Assembly: GCA_009691765.1 (NCBI GenBank)
Contig: SIAO01000001.1
Location: forward strand, 124,001 to 188,000
Direction: 5' to 3'
DNA from: Planctomycetota bacterium
GTDB taxonomy: Bacteria > Planctomycetota > GCA-002687715
Length of the DNA stretch: 64,000 bases
Of the stretch, positions 25,121 to 33,740 are shown one piece after another. The translations under genes and the position numbers were made by a program. Within the stretch, counting starts at the first letter, position 1. Each line of letters begins with the position of its first letter. Below the pieces are notes generated by a model. The model did not search any database and was not told where the DNA came from. It saw only the letters and a program-made list of their open reading frames with translations.

Positions 25121-26329
25121 ATGGGACATGTCACCGTGCGAGGCCTGTCGAAACGTTACAAGATCTACCCAGATTCGTGGTCGCGCATGATCGAATGGGC
25201 CAGCAATGGCAAGGTGCAAAAGCACTCCGAGAAATGGGCGCTGCGCGGCGTCAGCTTCGATGTGCCTAAGGGTTCATCTATGGGTGTGGTTGGTGCTAAC
25301 GGCGCCGGCAAGAGCACGTTGCTGAAGATTCTCTCGGGCACCACGATGCCCACCAGCGGTTCGTACCACATTGAGGGTCGGCTGGGTTCACTGCTTGAGC
25401 TCGGCGCTGGTTTCCATCCTGAGTTCAGCGGAAAAGACAACATCTTCATGAACGCAGCCATTATGGGGATTCCCAAGGCTGAGGTTCGCGAGCGCTTCCA
25501 AGAATTGGCGGAGTTCGCAGAAGTGGGCGAATACCTCATGCGCCCGGTGCGCACCTACTCATCGGGCATGTCCATGCGTTTGGCTTTCGCAGTCGCCATG
25601 ATGGCACACCCCGATGTGCTCATCCTCGACGAAGTGCTGGCTGTAGGAGATCAGCATTTTCAGAAGAAGTGCATGGACAAGATGCGCGAGATCCGCATGT
25701 CCGGCACGACGGTGTTGTTCGTCTCACACAGCGTTTATCACGTGCGCCAGATTTGTGACAACGCGATCTGGATCCACGACGGTGCGGTGGTGACGGCTGG
25801 TAATCCCATCAACGTCACTGATGAGTATGTGAATTTTCAGTATGCCCTTTCCGGCGGGCAGCAGGCGCAGGCGAACAAAGACGCTGGACCGGTTTCAGCC
25901 GGGGATGCGCGCATTGCGTTGCCGCATCTTGGCGACATGAAGGTCACCGCGGCTGGCTTGGAGGAGTGGCGCAGTGAGTTCGCGAGCGGCGAAATGGTGG
26001 ACATTCATTTGCAGGTGCGCAACCCTTCAGGGCAAGGCAAACTGCATGTGGGCATCATCGTGAATCGCAACGACGACGTGCAGGTTTTTTCAGCGCGCTC
26101 GAGCGAAGGTGGCTGCGCCTTCGAAGGCACTGGCGGCACCATGCGCGTGCGCGTGTCCCTGCGACTCACCAGCGGCGAGTTCTACATCAGCGGTTATTTG
26201 CTGGATGAGAGTTGTGACCACATTCTGGATCAGCGTCTCTCTTGGTGTCGCTTCAAGGTTGTCCACGGCGGCATGGAGAAGGGGGTGTTCCTCGCGGATA
26301 CCACTTGGATCCGGGACGGCTCTGTGTGA
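25121..26329 (+). CDS. ABC polysaccharide export ATPase with C-terminal carbohydrate-binding domain (Wzt-like)
   Basis: 402 aa from ATG at 25121. The ATPase half spans residues 1-250: Walker A GANGAGKSTLLKIL, signature YSSGMSMRLAFA, Walker B DVLILDEVLAVGD and the switch His in VLFVSHSVYHV. These match the Wzt/TagH group. The extra ~150 C-terminal residues form a beta-rich domain (GEMVDIHLQVRNPSGQGKLH; SLRLTSGEFYISGYLLDE) like the Wzt C-terminal domain, which recognises the end-modified O-antigen. Glycan export would then be coupled to terminal modification, possibly by the methyltransferases nearby. The stop overlaps the next ATG. Confidence 0.93.
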   Translation: MGHVTVRGLSKRYKIYPDSWSRMIEWASNGKVQKHSEKWALRGVSFDVPKGSSMGVVGANGAGKSTLLKILSGTTMPTSGSYHIEGRLGSLLELGAGFHPEFSGKDNIFMNAAIMGIPKAEVRERFQELAEFAEVGEYLMRPVRTYSSGMSMRLAFAVAMMAHPDVLILDEVLAVGDQHFQKKCMDKMREIRMSGTTVLFVSHSVYHVRQICDNAIWIHDGAVVTAGNPINVTDEYVNFQYALSGGQQAQANKDAGPVSAGDARIALPHLGDMKVTAAGLEEWRSEFASGEMVDIHLQVRNPSGQGKLHVGIIVNRNDDVQVFSARSSEGGCAFEGTGGTMRVRVSLRLTSGEFYISGYLLDESCDHILDQRLSWCRFKVVHGGMEKGVFLADTTWIRDGSV

Positions 26330-27984
26330 TGGGTGCAGCGTCTGACAACGGCTTTGGCCTTAACTGGGCCTTGCGTTCGACAGAGCAAACTTGCATCGAA
26401 CTCGGGATCGAGTCGCACCACCGCGTGCTTGAAGTTGGTGGTGCTGGTAATCCGTTTGCACGGGCCAACGTCGTTTGCGATTTGACTTTCGGAGCCTGTG
26501 CGCAGCGCAACGGCGCTCCTGGCGTGTTTCGTTCCGATGTCACCTACGTGGAAGCGCCTGTCGAGCACTTGCCCTTTGCGGATCATGAATTTGATTTTGT
26601 TTATTGCACGCAGGTGCTCGAACATGTGCTTGATCCTGTTCTTGCTTGTCGAGAGCTCTCACGTGTGGCGCGTCGTGGCTTCATCGAAGTGCCGTCACGC
26701 ACCGGCGAACTGATCAACGGCAATCCCACGCACCGCTGGATTGTGGACCGCGATGGTGACGTTCTCGTCTTCACGCCGCGACCTTTTGTCGAACATCCCT
26801 TGAGGAATTTCTTTTACGGCGTGCTGTTTCGCGATGCGGTGTTGCGTGAACTCGTGGAGCATGATTTCCGCAATCTTCTGAACCACCAAGTTGTTTTTGA
26901 CGGCACTCTCACCGCGCGTATCACTGCAGGAGCACCAGGTTTCAACTACGACAACCCCGCGGATGCGGCTCGCGCTCACTTGAGCTTCGCTGCGAATGCG
27001 TTGCGCGCTGGTGCTGATCCTCAGTATGCCTATCCAGATGCTCTCGAAGCGTCGCGCTTGATTCCGAAAGATCCGGCGGTGCTACGGCTCTTGGCGTTGT
27101 ATCAGTTGCGCTTGCTGCGTCCGGCGGAGGCACTGGCTACGCTGCAAGCGCTGGGCGACCCGCTGTCCGCCGTGTTGCAGCGCACTGCGCAAGCGTTGCT
27201 CTCAGGCGCAGCGTGTGACCCTTCCGCGTTGCCCGTGCCAGAGATCAGCACGACGCTGCCCACTCCAACGCATCGGCCGCGTGTGACTCTCGTGGTCACA
27301 GGCACCAGTGCCGAAGATTTGCGTGCAAGCGTCGAGAGTGCGCTCACACAAGATCATCCTGATACCGAAGTGGTTGTCGCTGCAGCGTTGCCTCTGGCGG
27401 CGGTTCTGCGTGGCCTCGAGATGGGGGAGCGGCTCAAGTCCCTTGAACTTCCTGCGGACACCTCGCTCGGGATGTGTATCAACCGCGCAGCCATGCTTGC
27501 GACCGGAAACCATGTTGGCTTCGTCATCGCACCTGCGCGCCTCATGGCGCATCATGCCGAGCGACTGTCGGGCGCGTTACTCCTCTCTAACGCTCAGGTG
27601 GTTGCCTCCGATGTCATCGTGCTTGATCGCGGCGTGATCCACATTGATGTACGCCCTGGGAATCCAGAACTCGCAGCCTTGCCGCTCACGAGTTTGTTGA
27701 TGACGGTGGAGGCTGCCTTGCGCTGCGGGCCAGTTGCCGATGGAGCAGCAGAGTCCATCACAGCGTGGTTGCTCAAACTTGTTTCGCAAGAATCGGTGCT
27801 GGCTGTGCGCGACGCGAGTTACAAATTGCCTGTGCTGCCAGATTCTGGGGTGCATCCGCTCGAGGCCGCGGAAGCCGCATTGGCACTCAAGCCGCTGGAA
27901 CTTTTGCGCGATCTGATGGCGGCGCATGTGCGTGAAGAAGGTCTGCGGGCGCGTTTGCGCGAGCGGCGGGACGGTAGCGCATGA
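26329..27984 (+). CDS. methyltransferase fused to a degenerate family 2 glycosyltransferase-like domain
   Basis: 551 aa. Residues 1-230 are a class I methyltransferase: RVLEVGGAGNPFARANVVCD, then VEHLPFADHEFDFVYCTQVL. Residues about 240-310 are helical. Residues about 315-460 resemble a GT2 domain: RVTLVVTGTSAEDLRASVES then ALTQDHPDTEVVVAA matches the usual first strands. CINRAAMLATGNHVGFVIAP occupies the place of the AARGEYIAFLDADD motif, with the acidic DXD replaced by APA. The GT half is therefore probably inactive and may act as a binding module. ATG at 26329 overlaps the Wzt stop. Placed with Wzt, it may cap or modify the chain end. Confidence 0.75.
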   Translation: MGAASDNGFGLNWALRSTEQTCIELGIESHHRVLEVGGAGNPFARANVVCDLTFGACAQRNGAPGVFRSDVTYVEAPVEHLPFADHEFDFVYCTQVLEHVLDPVLACRELSRVARRGFIEVPSRTGELINGNPTHRWIVDRDGDVLVFTPRPFVEHPLRNFFYGVLFRDAVLRELVEHDFRNLLNHQVVFDGTLTARITAGAPGFNYDNPADAARAHLSFAANALRAGADPQYAYPDALEASRLIPKDPAVLRLLALYQLRLLRPAEALATLQALGDPLSAVLQRTAQALLSGAACDPSALPVPEISTTLPTPTHRPRVTLVVTGTSAEDLRASVESALTQDHPDTEVVVAAALPLAAVLRGLEMGERLKSLELPADTSLGMCINRAAMLATGNHVGFVIAPARLMAHHAERLSGALLLSNAQVVASDVIVLDRGVIHIDVRPGNPELAALPLTSLLMTVEAALRCGPVADGAAESITAWLLKLVSQESVLAVRDASYKLPVLPDSGVHPLEAAEAALALKPLELLRDLMAAHVREEGLRARLRERRDGSA

Positions 27985-29120
27985 AATCGCCAGACTTGAG
28001 CCTTGCCGTCGTGAACTACAACTCTGCGGCGCTCTTGGACGGAATGCTCGGCAGCGCGTTGGCCGACCAATTCATGGTTGGCGGACGCGAGGGCAGACTC
28101 GAGCTCTTGGTGGTGGATAACGCCTCGCGGCACGAGGACCACCGCGAATTGGCTGCAGTTTGCTCACGCCATGGAGCGCGGCTACTGCGCAACAGTGAGA
28201 ATGTCGGGTACGCCATTGCTAACAATCAAGCGTTGCAAGCGGCGCGCGGGCGCTGGCACATGGTGAGCAATCCAGATGTGCTCATTCGTCCGGGTTGTGT
28301 TCAGCATTTGCTGGATGCGCTCGAGACTCTGCCACAGGCGGCACTCACAGGCCCCTTGGCCAGCATGGACCTCGCTGGCGAGGTGTTGCTGCCACCCAAT
28401 GAATTGCCGGAGACCTTCAGTGAAAGTCTGGTGAACATTGCGCGCAGCAGCGACGGTGTCGCCCGTTTTCATGTGCGCCGCAGAGCGCGTTATGCGCACC
28501 GTTATTGGACGGCGGCCGAACCTATGCGCTTGCCGATGCTCTCTGGCGGGTTTTTCCTCGGGCGCCGTGACACATTCTTGCGACATGGATTGTTCGATCC
28601 TGGCTATCCGCTCTATTTCGAAGACACGGACCTCTTCAGGCGCTATCACCAACGCGACCTCGCGCTTTGGCACATTCCTGCAGCGCGCATCGTTCATCAT
28701 TTTTCACGTTCCGCTCTGCCGCGCATGAAGGCGGCCATGTTTCGCAACAGCCTTGGAGCACGGCGCTATTTCAACGCACATTTCGGGGCCGCCGGATCAC
28801 GCGCTTGTGGGCGACTTATTGAACGCGCTGCGGAACACGCGGTGGATCAGCGTTGTCCATTTCCGTTGACTGTGCTTGAGCCATCGGCGCAAGCGCCAAG
28901 GATCGTCTTGCCTCAGACTGCGGGCGTGTATGTCGAAGTGTCCGGCAACGCCAAGTTTTCACTGACGGTCGGTTTGTTTCCACAGCAGGTGGGAGCGTGG
29001 CAAGTTCCACAAGCCTTCTGGGATAGTTTGGCTTGCACGCATTATTGGTTGCGCACGGTGAATCCGGCGACGGGTGACACCATCGAAGCATGGAGGGCGA
29101 CGCGATGTCCGGCGATGTGA
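27981..29120 (+). CDS. family 2 glycosyltransferase, rhamnosyltransferase-like
   Basis: 379 aa. DLSLAVVNYNSAALLDGML at the N-terminus, then ELLVVDNASRHEDH, the conserved ENVGYAIANNQAL and MVSNPDVLIRPG (the NPDV metal site of WbbL-type enzymes). The acceptor region is SGGFFLGRRDTFLRHGLFDP, followed by YFEDTDLFRRYHQRDLALWH. These are all standard for rhamnosyl- or similar transferases acting in the cytoplasm on lipid-linked glycans. The last ~90 residues are an extra domain without recognisable motifs. The start overlaps the upstream stop by 4 bases (ATGA). Confidence 0.9.
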   Translation: MKSPDLSLAVVNYNSAALLDGMLGSALADQFMVGGREGRLELLVVDNASRHEDHRELAAVCSRHGARLLRNSENVGYAIANNQALQAARGRWHMVSNPDVLIRPGCVQHLLDALETLPQAALTGPLASMDLAGEVLLPPNELPETFSESLVNIARSSDGVARFHVRRRARYAHRYWTAAEPMRLPMLSGGFFLGRRDTFLRHGLFDPGYPLYFEDTDLFRRYHQRDLALWHIPAARIVHHFSRSALPRMKAAMFRNSLGARRYFNAHFGAAGSRACGRLIERAAEHAVDQRCPFPLTVLEPSAQAPRIVLPQTAGVYVEVSGNAKFSLTVGLFPQQVGAWQVPQAFWDSLACTHYWLRTVNPATGDTIEAWRATRCPAM

Positions 29121-30082
29121 GTGAAGCGCGCATTGGCCCCTATGCCCCTGGCGACGAGCACGAAATTGTGCGCGTGTTCAACAAGGTTTTTGCGCAGAAC
29201 CGCACGATCGAGCAATGGAACTGGGAATACGCGCAAAATCCGGCTGGCCTGCATGTCCAGTTGGCGAAGCTGCCGGAAGGGCAAGTGCTCTCTCAGTTTG
29301 GTGGAGTGCCTCGCGTGATGCGAGTGCGCGGCAGCACAGCCTGCTTTGGTGAAATCGTGGACAGCATGACGGATCCTGATTTTCGTCATGGCCTCAAGAA
29401 GCCGGGGTTGTTCGCGAGCACCTGCTACGAATTTGTGGAACGATTCGGGCGCCCCGATGGCGAAGTCATCATGTACGGTTTGCCGAATCCACCAGCATTC
29501 CGAGTTGGCCGCGCGCTGCTGGGTTATGTGCATCTCTACGATGTGCAGTTGATGAGCGCCGCTGCGGTTGTTGAACCACTGCATGCTGGATGCAGCACCG
29601 CTCGCGAGTATCCGCCGGATTGGAGCGCCTTCGAAGAACGTGTTGCCACACAACACGAAGTGATGACGCGCCACGATGCGAGTTACATGACTTGGCGCTA
29701 CTTGCAGCGACCCGATGCACGCTACGTGCTCTTTTTCTTACGCGATGAGCAGGGTGTGTTGTTCGCTCATGCCGTACTGCGTCATGCGTGGTTAGGGCAA
29801 CCCACGACGGCCATTGCTGAACTCTTGGTGGATCGCGATCACCCACGGGCCATGGAAGCAGCCACTCTTGTGCGAACGGCGGCCGCTCTGGCGGGTTCCG
29901 AGCGCGTGCAGGCGTTTGTGCGCCCAGATTCACAGGAGTGGATTGGGCTCGCTAGCGTTGGTTGGCAACCAGAACCGAGTCAGTTCCGGTTCGTGGCTCG
30001 CAGCTACGACGCTGAGCGGATTGCGATCGACTGGTTGCGCGACGCCTGGAGTGTGAGCCTTGGCGACTTCGACATCGTCTGA
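29105..30082 (+). CDS. GNAT-family N-acetyltransferase-like protein
   Basis: 325 aa. ATG at 29105 is preferred because GGAGGG lies 7-8 bases upstream; it overlaps the GT2 stop by 16 bases. The N-terminal half (IGPYAPGDEHEIVRVFNKVF, then EQWNWEYAQNPAG and LSQFGGVPRVMRVRG) follows a FemX/GNAT-like layout seen in polysaccharide clusters. The second half begins near MTRHDASYMTWRYLQRPDAR, where the family usually has the acceptor-binding fold. It may acylate an amino sugar of the exported glycan. The substrate is not evident. It is the last gene of the plus-strand operon. Confidence 0.72.
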   Translation: MSGDVSEARIGPYAPGDEHEIVRVFNKVFAQNRTIEQWNWEYAQNPAGLHVQLAKLPEGQVLSQFGGVPRVMRVRGSTACFGEIVDSMTDPDFRHGLKKPGLFASTCYEFVERFGRPDGEVIMYGLPNPPAFRVGRALLGYVHLYDVQLMSAAAVVEPLHAGCSTAREYPPDWSAFEERVATQHEVMTRHDASYMTWRYLQRPDARYVLFFLRDEQGVLFAHAVLRHAWLGQPTTAIAELLVDRDHPRAMEAATLVRTAAALAGSERVQAFVRPDSQEWIGLASVGWQPEPSQFRFVARSYDAERIAIDWLRDAWSVSLGDFDIV

Positions 30083-30083
30083 G

Positions 30084-30803
30084 CTATACCGCGAGCAATT
30101 GCGCTTCGGCGCGATTCCAGCGGCGTAAGCGCTCTAATGTCGTGAGGCCAGAACCATCGCGGCACTGCCACTGATCTTCCGTGAGTCGGCCAGCGAGCGC
30201 GCCATGATGCATGCGGAAGTGAAGGGCCCGCACGATGACTTCTTCGTGCAAGCGCACGCCGCGAACGATGACGGTTTCCGGTTCGGGTGCATCGAGACTG
30301 AGCAGACTGCACAGCAAAGAACCCAATTCGTTGCGTTCCCTTGAGCTGTGAGCGAGCAACGCATTGTCGTTGGCAAGGGAGCTCGAACGTGCGGCAAGGC
30401 GAGCCGCCAAATCTCTGAAGATGGCGAGTTCCCTGCGGAGGTCGACAAGGTCTGCACGCGCTTGTGGATCGAGTCGCAGGACTTGAAACGGAGCGTCAGG
30501 TTCACTGAGTATTTGCCACGCAGTGCCTTGGAGTTCCGGACATGGTGTCGGCAACAGAATCAGTCCGCCTGGGCGCAACAGTTTCGGAAGAGTTGGCAGC
30601 AGGATCAGCACGGCTTGTGGTGTGAGCAATACCGCGTCGAACGGCCCTTTGGGAGCGCTCTCAGCATTCGCGGCACTGACGCGGCACCCGTAACCCACGA
30701 GCAATTGCGGGGCGTAGCCGCAGCAGAGCACTTCCATCCAAGGCTCCACGTAGCGTTGGAGCTGAGTCGCGAGAATGTCTTCAGAGTCTTCTTTGGCGCT
30801 CAT
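30084..30803 (-). CDS. unknown protein, methyltransferase-like remnant fold
   Basis: 239 aa from ATG at 30803, which overlaps the mqnC stop in a 4-base ATGA arrangement; an earlier ATG would overlap by 31 bases. FDAVLLTPQAVLILLPTLPK and LLRPGGLILLPTPCPELQG look like the later strands of a SAM methyltransferase, but the glycine-rich SAM motif is not evident. A coiled-coil-like, Arg- and Ala-rich stretch follows (RRELAIFRDLAARLAARSSS). I do not recognise the family. Coupling to mqnC may mean a shared transcript only. Its stop is one base from the convergent GNAT stop. Confidence 0.55.
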   Translation of the reverse strand: MSAKEDSEDILATQLQRYVEPWMEVLCCGYAPQLLVGYGCRVSAANAESAPKGPFDAVLLTPQAVLILLPTLPKLLRPGGLILLPTPCPELQGTAWQILSEPDAPFQVLRLDPQARADLVDLRRELAIFRDLAARLAARSSSLANDNALLAHSSRERNELGSLLCSLLSLDAPEPETVIVRGVRLHEEVIVRALHFRMHHGALAGRLTEDQWQCRDGSGLTTLERLRRWNRAEAQLLAV

Positions 30804-31918
30804 GAGGTTGATTGCAGCAGTCTGTACCACGAGTCTCGCTTCACGGGTTCATACCCAGCTTGACGGATCGCCGCGCGCATCTGTTCTTCTGTGACATTGC
30901 AATGCACCGAACCCGCTTGCGAGACCACATTCTCTTCCATCATGAGCCCGCCCATGTCGTCGCAACCGTAGTGCAGAGCATCGCGGGCAACTTCGAGTCC
31001 CATCGTCGGCCACGACGCTTGGAAATGTGGGATGTTGTCCAGCAGGACGCGGCAGAATGCGATGTGGCGGAGATACCCAGCGCCATCAGAACCAAGCTCC
31101 CAGCCTTTTCCTTGCCCGAACACGGCGCCATAGCGGCTCTCGAATTGCAAGGGCCAAGCCACGAAGGCCATGAAGCCCAAGGAGTGTTCTCGCAGCGCCA
31201 TGTCTTGATGGGCGCGTACGGCCAAGAGTGCATTGATCCGCTGCTGCGGCGTTTCGCCCAAACCGAAAACTTGTGACGCACTCGTGTATAGGCCCAACGC
31301 TTGGGCTTCACCCATAATGCGCAACCAGTCAGCGGTGCGTGTCTTCTTGGGCGATACGACATCGCGCACGGTGTCATCGAGGATTTCTGCCCCACCGCCG
31401 GGCACACCGCCGAGACCAGCTTGCGCCATGTGTTGAAGCACAGTGGCCGTGGTCATGCTCTCGAGGAGAGCAACGTGTTCGATCTCAGAAGGTGAGAGTG
31501 CATCGATTTCTAACTGAGGCCAGCGTGCTCTCATCCAGCGAAACAGATCCAGATACCACTCCAAGCGGAGGCTGGGATTGTGGCCGCCTTGCAGCAACAC
31601 ACGAGAACCGCCAATCGCAGCCAATTCGTCGAGTTTGGCGGACATCACTTCGCGAGAAAGCACATAGCTCTCGGCGTGGCCGACAGGACGGTAGAACTCG
31701 CAGAACTTGCAATCGGTGATGCACACGTTGGTGTAGTTCACGTTGCGATCCACGAGGAACGAAGCGCGTTGACCGGGAGTGTGACGCTCGCGCATAGCCT
31801 GCGCGGCTCGTTGCAGAGCGTCGAGCGGCGCATTCAAGTAGACATCAAGAGCATCATCCGCGGACAGACGCGTGCCGCTTTCGACGCCTTGGAGAATGCC
31901 ATAAAGTCGCGATTGCAT
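30800..31918 (-). CDS. mqnC: cyclic dehypoxanthinyl futalosine synthase (radical SAM)
   Basis: 372 aa from ATG at 31918. It makes the cyclic intermediate of the futalosine menaquinone pathway by radical SAM chemistry. The Fe-S cluster motif is CITDCKFC (C-x3-C-x2-C), in NYTNVCITDCKFCEFYRPVG. Other MqnC signatures are VLLQGGHNPSLRLEWYLDLF, DALSPSEIE, GLGGVPGGGAEILDDTVRD and GFMAFVAWPLQF. CofH and MqnE share the motif, but LQGGHNP and GVPGGGAEIL favour MqnC. No other mqn gene lies in the window, so the pathway is scattered. It is divergent from the ABC ATPase. Confidence 0.9.
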   Translation of the reverse strand: MQSRLYGILQGVESGTRLSADDALDVYLNAPLDALQRAAQAMRERHTPGQRASFLVDRNVNYTNVCITDCKFCEFYRPVGHAESYVLSREVMSAKLDELAAIGGSRVLLQGGHNPSLRLEWYLDLFRWMRARWPQLEIDALSPSEIEHVALLESMTTATVLQHMAQAGLGGVPGGGAEILDDTVRDVVSPKKTRTADWLRIMGEAQALGLYTSASQVFGLGETPQQRINALLAVRAHQDMALREHSLGFMAFVAWPLQFESRYGAVFGQGKGWELGSDGAGYLRHIAFCRVLLDNIPHFQASWPTMGLEVARDALHYGCDDMGGLMMEENVVSQAGSVHCNVTEEQMRAAIRQAGYEPVKRDSWYRLLQSTS

Positions 31919-31969
31919 GGGCAGCAGGATAACTCCAGAACCGCGCCGCGCTGTGCATAGAATCTGGGC

Positions 31970-32620
31970 GTGTTCCATATCGAGAAGCTCACGACTCAGT
32001 GTGGTATCGGCGCGACTCCCGCCGTGGAAGACGTCAGCTTCTGCGTCTTACCGCATCGACCGCTGGGCGTGCTTGGTCAAGGGGGTAGCGGCAAATCAGC
32101 GTTGGCAGCCGCACTTGCTGGTTTGTTGCCTCTTGCGTGTGGGAACATCCGGGTGGAATCCGCAGACAGCGAGGCCCTTGATGTCCGCGTCTTGCCCGAG
32201 GGCCCGGTGTGTTGGCCAGGTTCGGCACAACAGCTTTGGGAAACGCTGCGTGCAACCTGCGTCGCACCAGAGAACTGTGCAGCGTGGCGTAGTCAATACA
32301 ACGGGCCCATGGATCGGTTGCCGCTGGACGACGCACGCTTAGAACTCTTGCGCATGTTGATCGCGCTGCGGCCGGGGTTGTTGGTGATTGACGAACCGAC
32401 ACTCAACACCGTCGAGAGCATTCGTGCATGGCGAAGAGAATTGCGCGTTGCGGCAGAGACGGGGCTGCGGCTCGTGTTGCTTTCGCGTCACGAGATCATG
32501 TTGGCCGCGTGCTGTGAGGATCTTGTCATTCTCTTTGATGGTCGCGTTGTGGCGCAGGGCGCGTTTTCTGTTCTCGCTCCAGGTGCGCTTGCCATGGCGC
32601 AACAACGGTACGGAGCATGA
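31970..32620 (+). CDS. small ABC-type ATPase with a degenerate signature motif
   Basis: 216 aa from GTG at 31970. Walker A is LGQGGSGKSALAAALAG, Walker B is PGLLVIDEPT and the switch His is in VLLSRHEIMLA. The LSGGQ signature, expected just before Walker B, is replaced by LPLDDARLELLRML. The protein is shorter than usual, mainly between Walker A and Walker B. It overlaps the following membrane-protein gene by 4 bases, so the two probably form one transporter or complex. Substrate unknown. A TAGAAT hexamer ends 6 bases before the GTG, so the message may be leaderless. Confidence 0.75.
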   Translation: MFHIEKLTTQCGIGATPAVEDVSFCVLPHRPLGVLGQGGSGKSALAAALAGLLPLACGNIRVESADSEALDVRVLPEGPVCWPGSAQQLWETLRATCVAPENCAAWRSQYNGPMDRLPLDDARLELLRMLIALRPGLLVIDEPTLNTVESIRAWRRELRVAAETGLRLVLLSRHEIMLAACCEDLVILFDGRVVAQGAFSVLAPGALAMAQQRYGA

Positions 32621-33330
32621 TTGCTCCCTTGGTGGCACTCGGGCTCGTCGCGCTGTTGGCCCTTGGCGCATGGAAGCGCACGGGATCAATGCATGCCTTG
32701 CGCGCTGCAGTCTTGCTGTGGGGCTCGGGCGCCAGCGCTTGGTTGTTGGCTACCAACCCACAAGGGCCAGAGTGGGGATTGTTGGCGCTGCCTGGTGTGC
32801 TGGCCTTGCCGCGCGTTTCACTGCGCATGTTTGCAACGTGGGTCGTGGGCCTATTGCCGCTGGTCTTGTTGGCCGCATGGGTGAACGGGTGCAGTGCCCA
32901 AAATCAGGGGTGGGCTGCGATCCTGCTCGGCGGGACGTTGTGCAGCGCACGCACACATTCTGCGCAAACTGTGGTGGTCTCGAAGATTGAAACCTACTTG
33001 CGCTTGCTCGGTGTTGAACAGCACCACGCGCAGCGCATCGCGAGCAGTTCTGCACGCGGAACGACATGGACTTTGAGTGTTCTGTTGGTGCTCCTGAGCT
33101 TGGCTCTGTGGATGTGGTCGCACCAACTTGTGCTCGCAAGCGTCGCACTTGCATGGACCCCGGCAGCAGCGTTGCTCTTGCTCGTTCGAGGCTGGAACGT
33201 ACGTCGCAGCGAAACGGTTTCGTCAACAGACCCGACTTTTCGGTTACCTCGCCAGGCATCCATCGCCGACGGTCCGCTCGCGTTTTCCGAGCGCCCAGCG
33301 GACGGCAGTGAAGAGCTGTTTCGCGAATGA
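32617..33330 (+). CDS. membrane protein, probable partner of the ABC-type ATPase
   Basis: 237 aa with hydrophobic helices around residues 5-20, 30-45, 50-65, 70-90 and, after a hydrophilic stretch, two closely spaced ones near 148-190 (WTLSVLLVLLSLALWMWS and LALASVALAWTPAAALLLLV-like). The tail is soluble and charged. No motif identifies a family. Overlap with the ATPase gene suggests the ABC permease role, though this is context only. The thioredoxin gene starts about 80 bases downstream. Confidence 0.6.
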   Translation: MIAPLVALGLVALLALGAWKRTGSMHALRAAVLLWGSGASAWLLATNPQGPEWGLLALPGVLALPRVSLRMFATWVVGLLPLVLLAAWVNGCSAQNQGWAAILLGGTLCSARTHSAQTVVVSKIETYLRLLGVEQHHAQRIASSSARGTTWTLSVLLVLLSLALWMWSHQLVLASVALAWTPAAALLLLVRGWNVRRSETVSSTDPTFRLPRQASIADGPLAFSERPADGSEELFRE

Positions 33331-33408
33331 CTGGAGCCTCTGGGGGCTGTTGATACAGTTCGCACCCGCGATGCTGCGGATGTGTCTGCAGGACGAAAGG
33401 AAAAACCT

Positions 33409-33732
33409 ATGGGTGCAGCGAGCAACTTGAGTGCGGCCGAATTTGAGAACTCTGTGAAGACTGGTGCAGGCGTGAGTGTTATCGACTTCGGAGCGAGCTG
33501 GTGTGGCCCGTGCCAAACGCTTGCGCCGGCCTATGAGAAGCTCGCAACGGAGTTTCAAGGTCGTGCACGGTTGTTCAAAGTTGACGTCGATGCCGAACTT
33601 GAGCTCTCTGCTCACTTCGAGGTCATGAGCGTGCCCACCATAGTTTTCATCAAGGACGGTGAGACCAAGGCGCGTATTCAAGGCAACTATCCTGACAAGA
33701 TCCGTGCGCAGATTGATGCGCTGTTGCGCTGA
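33409..33732 (+). CDS. trxA: thioredoxin
   Basis: 107 aa. ATG at 33409 has AAAGGA-type ribosome binding sequence upstream. The active site is ASWCGPCQTLAPAYEKLA (WCGPC), with VIDFGAS before it and VMSVPTIVFIKDGE containing the cis-proline. It reduces protein disulfides in the cytoplasm; no signal peptide is present. The next gene starts 9 bases after its stop, so it probably begins the trx-nrnA-pepA transcription unit. The gene symbol is by family and not proven by orthology. Confidence 0.92.
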   Translation: MGAASNLSAAEFENSVKTGAGVSVIDFGASWCGPCQTLAPAYEKLATEFQGRARLFKVDVDAELELSAHFEVMSVPTIVFIKDGETKARIQGNYPDKIRAQIDALLR

Positions 33733-33740
33733 GCCGCGTC

